Assembly (NCBI GenBank): GCA_030693535.1 | Contig: JAUYAL010000026.1 | Coordinates: forward strand, 1 to 64,000 | Direction of reading: 5' to 3' | DNA: 64,000 bases | Origin: Methylotenera sp. | GTDB taxonomy: Bacteria > Pseudomonadota > Gammaproteobacteria > Burkholderiales > Methylophilaceae | Shown here: one piece after another, positions 63,305 to 64,000 of the stretch | Position numbering within the stretch: the stretch's first letter is position 1 | How the letters are laid out: the number at the start of each line of letters is the position of its first letter | The notes under the pieces: generated by a model | Told to the model about the DNA's origin: nothing | Database searches by the model: none | Seen by the model: only the letters and a program-made list of their open reading frames with translations | Position numbers and translations under genes: made by a program

Positions 63305-64000
63305 ATGCTGCAAGGTAGTCTAGTTGCTATCGTAACGCCAATGTTTGAAGACGGGCGTTTGGATATACCATCACTGAAAGCTTTGATTGATTTTCATATC
63401 AATCAAGGTAGTGATGGAATTGTTATTGTAGGTACTACAGGTGAGTCGCCGACAGTAGATTTTGACGAGCATTGCTTGTTGATAAAAACAGCCGTGAGTC
63501 AAGTAAATGGCCGTGTTCCAGTCATTGCGGGTACAGGCGCAAATTCAACTAAAGAAGCAATCGAGCTTACGCAAAAAGCGAAAGAGTTGGGTGTAGATGC
63601 TTGCTTGTTAGTTGCACCTTATTATAATAAACCCACGCAAGAAGGTTTATATCAGCATTTTATGGCCATTGCCAATGTAGTGGATATCCCACAAATTTTA
63701 TATAACGTACCAGGTCGCACTGGTTGCGACATTAGCAATGACACCACGCTACGCTTAGCTGCACACAAAAACATTATTGGCATTAAAGATGCCACAGGTG
63801 GTATAGAGCGTGGAACGGATTTGATTTTACGCGCCCCGAAAGATTTTGCTGTGTTAAGTGGTGATGATGCTACGGCAATGTCCTTAATGTTGCTAGGTGG
63901 TAAAGGTGTGATTACTGTTACTGGTAACGTAGCGCCAAAAATGATGCATGAAATGTGTGTTGCAGCAGTTGCGGGCGATGCAATAAAAGCACGTGAAATT
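63305..64000 (+). CDS. dapA: 4-hydroxy-tetrahydrodipicolinate synthase (3' end outside the window)
   Basis: The enzyme condenses pyruvate and aspartate semialdehyde for lysine and peptidoglycan. The first 232 codons are present. Visible features are the start [20 protein letters not shown], the substrate motif [18 protein letters not shown], the Tyr of [36 protein letters not shown], and the Schiff-base Lys in [14 protein letters not shown]. The gene runs off the right edge. Confidence 0.97.
   Translation, partial: MLQGSLVAIVTPMFEDGRLDIPSLKALIDFHINQGSDGIVIVGTTGESPTVDFDEHCLLIKTAVSQVNGRVPVIAGTGANSTKEAIELTQKAKELGVDACLLVAPYYNKPTQEGLYQHFMAIANVVDIPQILYNVPGRTGCDISNDTTLRLAAHKNIIGIKDATGGIERGTDLILRAPKDFAVLSGDDATAMSLMLLGGKGVITVTGNVAPKMMHEMCVAAVAGDAIKAREI

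Overview
The window looks like chromosomal DNA of a low-GC betaproteobacterium. Gene content and order (DciA-like gene / M23 peptidase / secA; folK / deoxynucleoside kinase / panB / panC / panD; rnfABCDGE-nth; fbp-tpiA-fba; a K+-independent H+-pyrophosphatase) fit the Nitrosomonadales, most likely Methylophilaceae of the Methylotenera type. That placement is inference from gene content and protein flavour; no marker search could be run.

Layout. 1-2000: gene-poor, AT-rich scar zone with a decayed IS1182-type transposase, arrays of repeats resembling the ends of Tn7/Mu-type transposons, and an 18-bp inverted repeat. 2023-15444: one co-oriented block for a type IV pilus / type II secretion-like machine: a PglL-type O-oligosaccharyltransferase, two prepilin-like proteins with large C-terminal domains, a PilM/PilN-like fusion that carries two MshEN-like motifs, a PilO-like protein, GspE/PilB ATPase, GspF/PilC platform protein, a PilP/GspC-like protein and a secretin with a Gly/Met-rich insert. 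A textbook sigma-54 promoter lies about 360 nt before the first pilin. 15478-16146 is an orphan lipoprotein, followed by tRNA-Ser(GCU).

16772-25474 is mostly minus strand housekeeping: lysC, alaS, recX (no usual start codon), recA, a small His-rich exported protein (+), pncC, pgpA, thiL and mog. 25536-30349 holds a PDZ protein, nhaD, a decayed C-terminal end of a P-type cation ATPase, yjgA/darP and pmbA. 30438-45333 holds mlaA, the gluconeogenic/RuMP-cycle genes fbp-tpiA-fba, photolyase, rlmH, rsfS, the pantothenate genes panD, panC and panB, deoxynucleoside kinase, folK, pcnB, a cobalamin adenosyltransferase, murI, a zinc-finger protein, ilvE and a SCO copper chaperone. 45468-52301 holds hppA, a DciA-like gene, an M23 peptidase, secA and a DUF1289 protein.

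52298-63030 is a minus strand run. The Rnf/Rsx electron-transfer complex (rnfABCDGE) and nth come first, then a FIST-domain sensor and a DUF1841 protein, then an ECF sigma factor, a zinc-type anti-sigma factor, an HvfA/bufferin-like Cys-rich precursor peptide, its MNIO (DUF692) maturase and the DUF2063 partner. This last five-gene set is a self-contained metal-responsive RiPP system. The window ends inside dapA.

The best candidates for unusual biology are the pilus-like machine with its fused PilMN/MshEN protein and Gly/Met-rich secretin, the EGKCS-repeat bufferin locus, the Tn7-like end repeats, a MITE-like element near rlmH, and the recX start problem.
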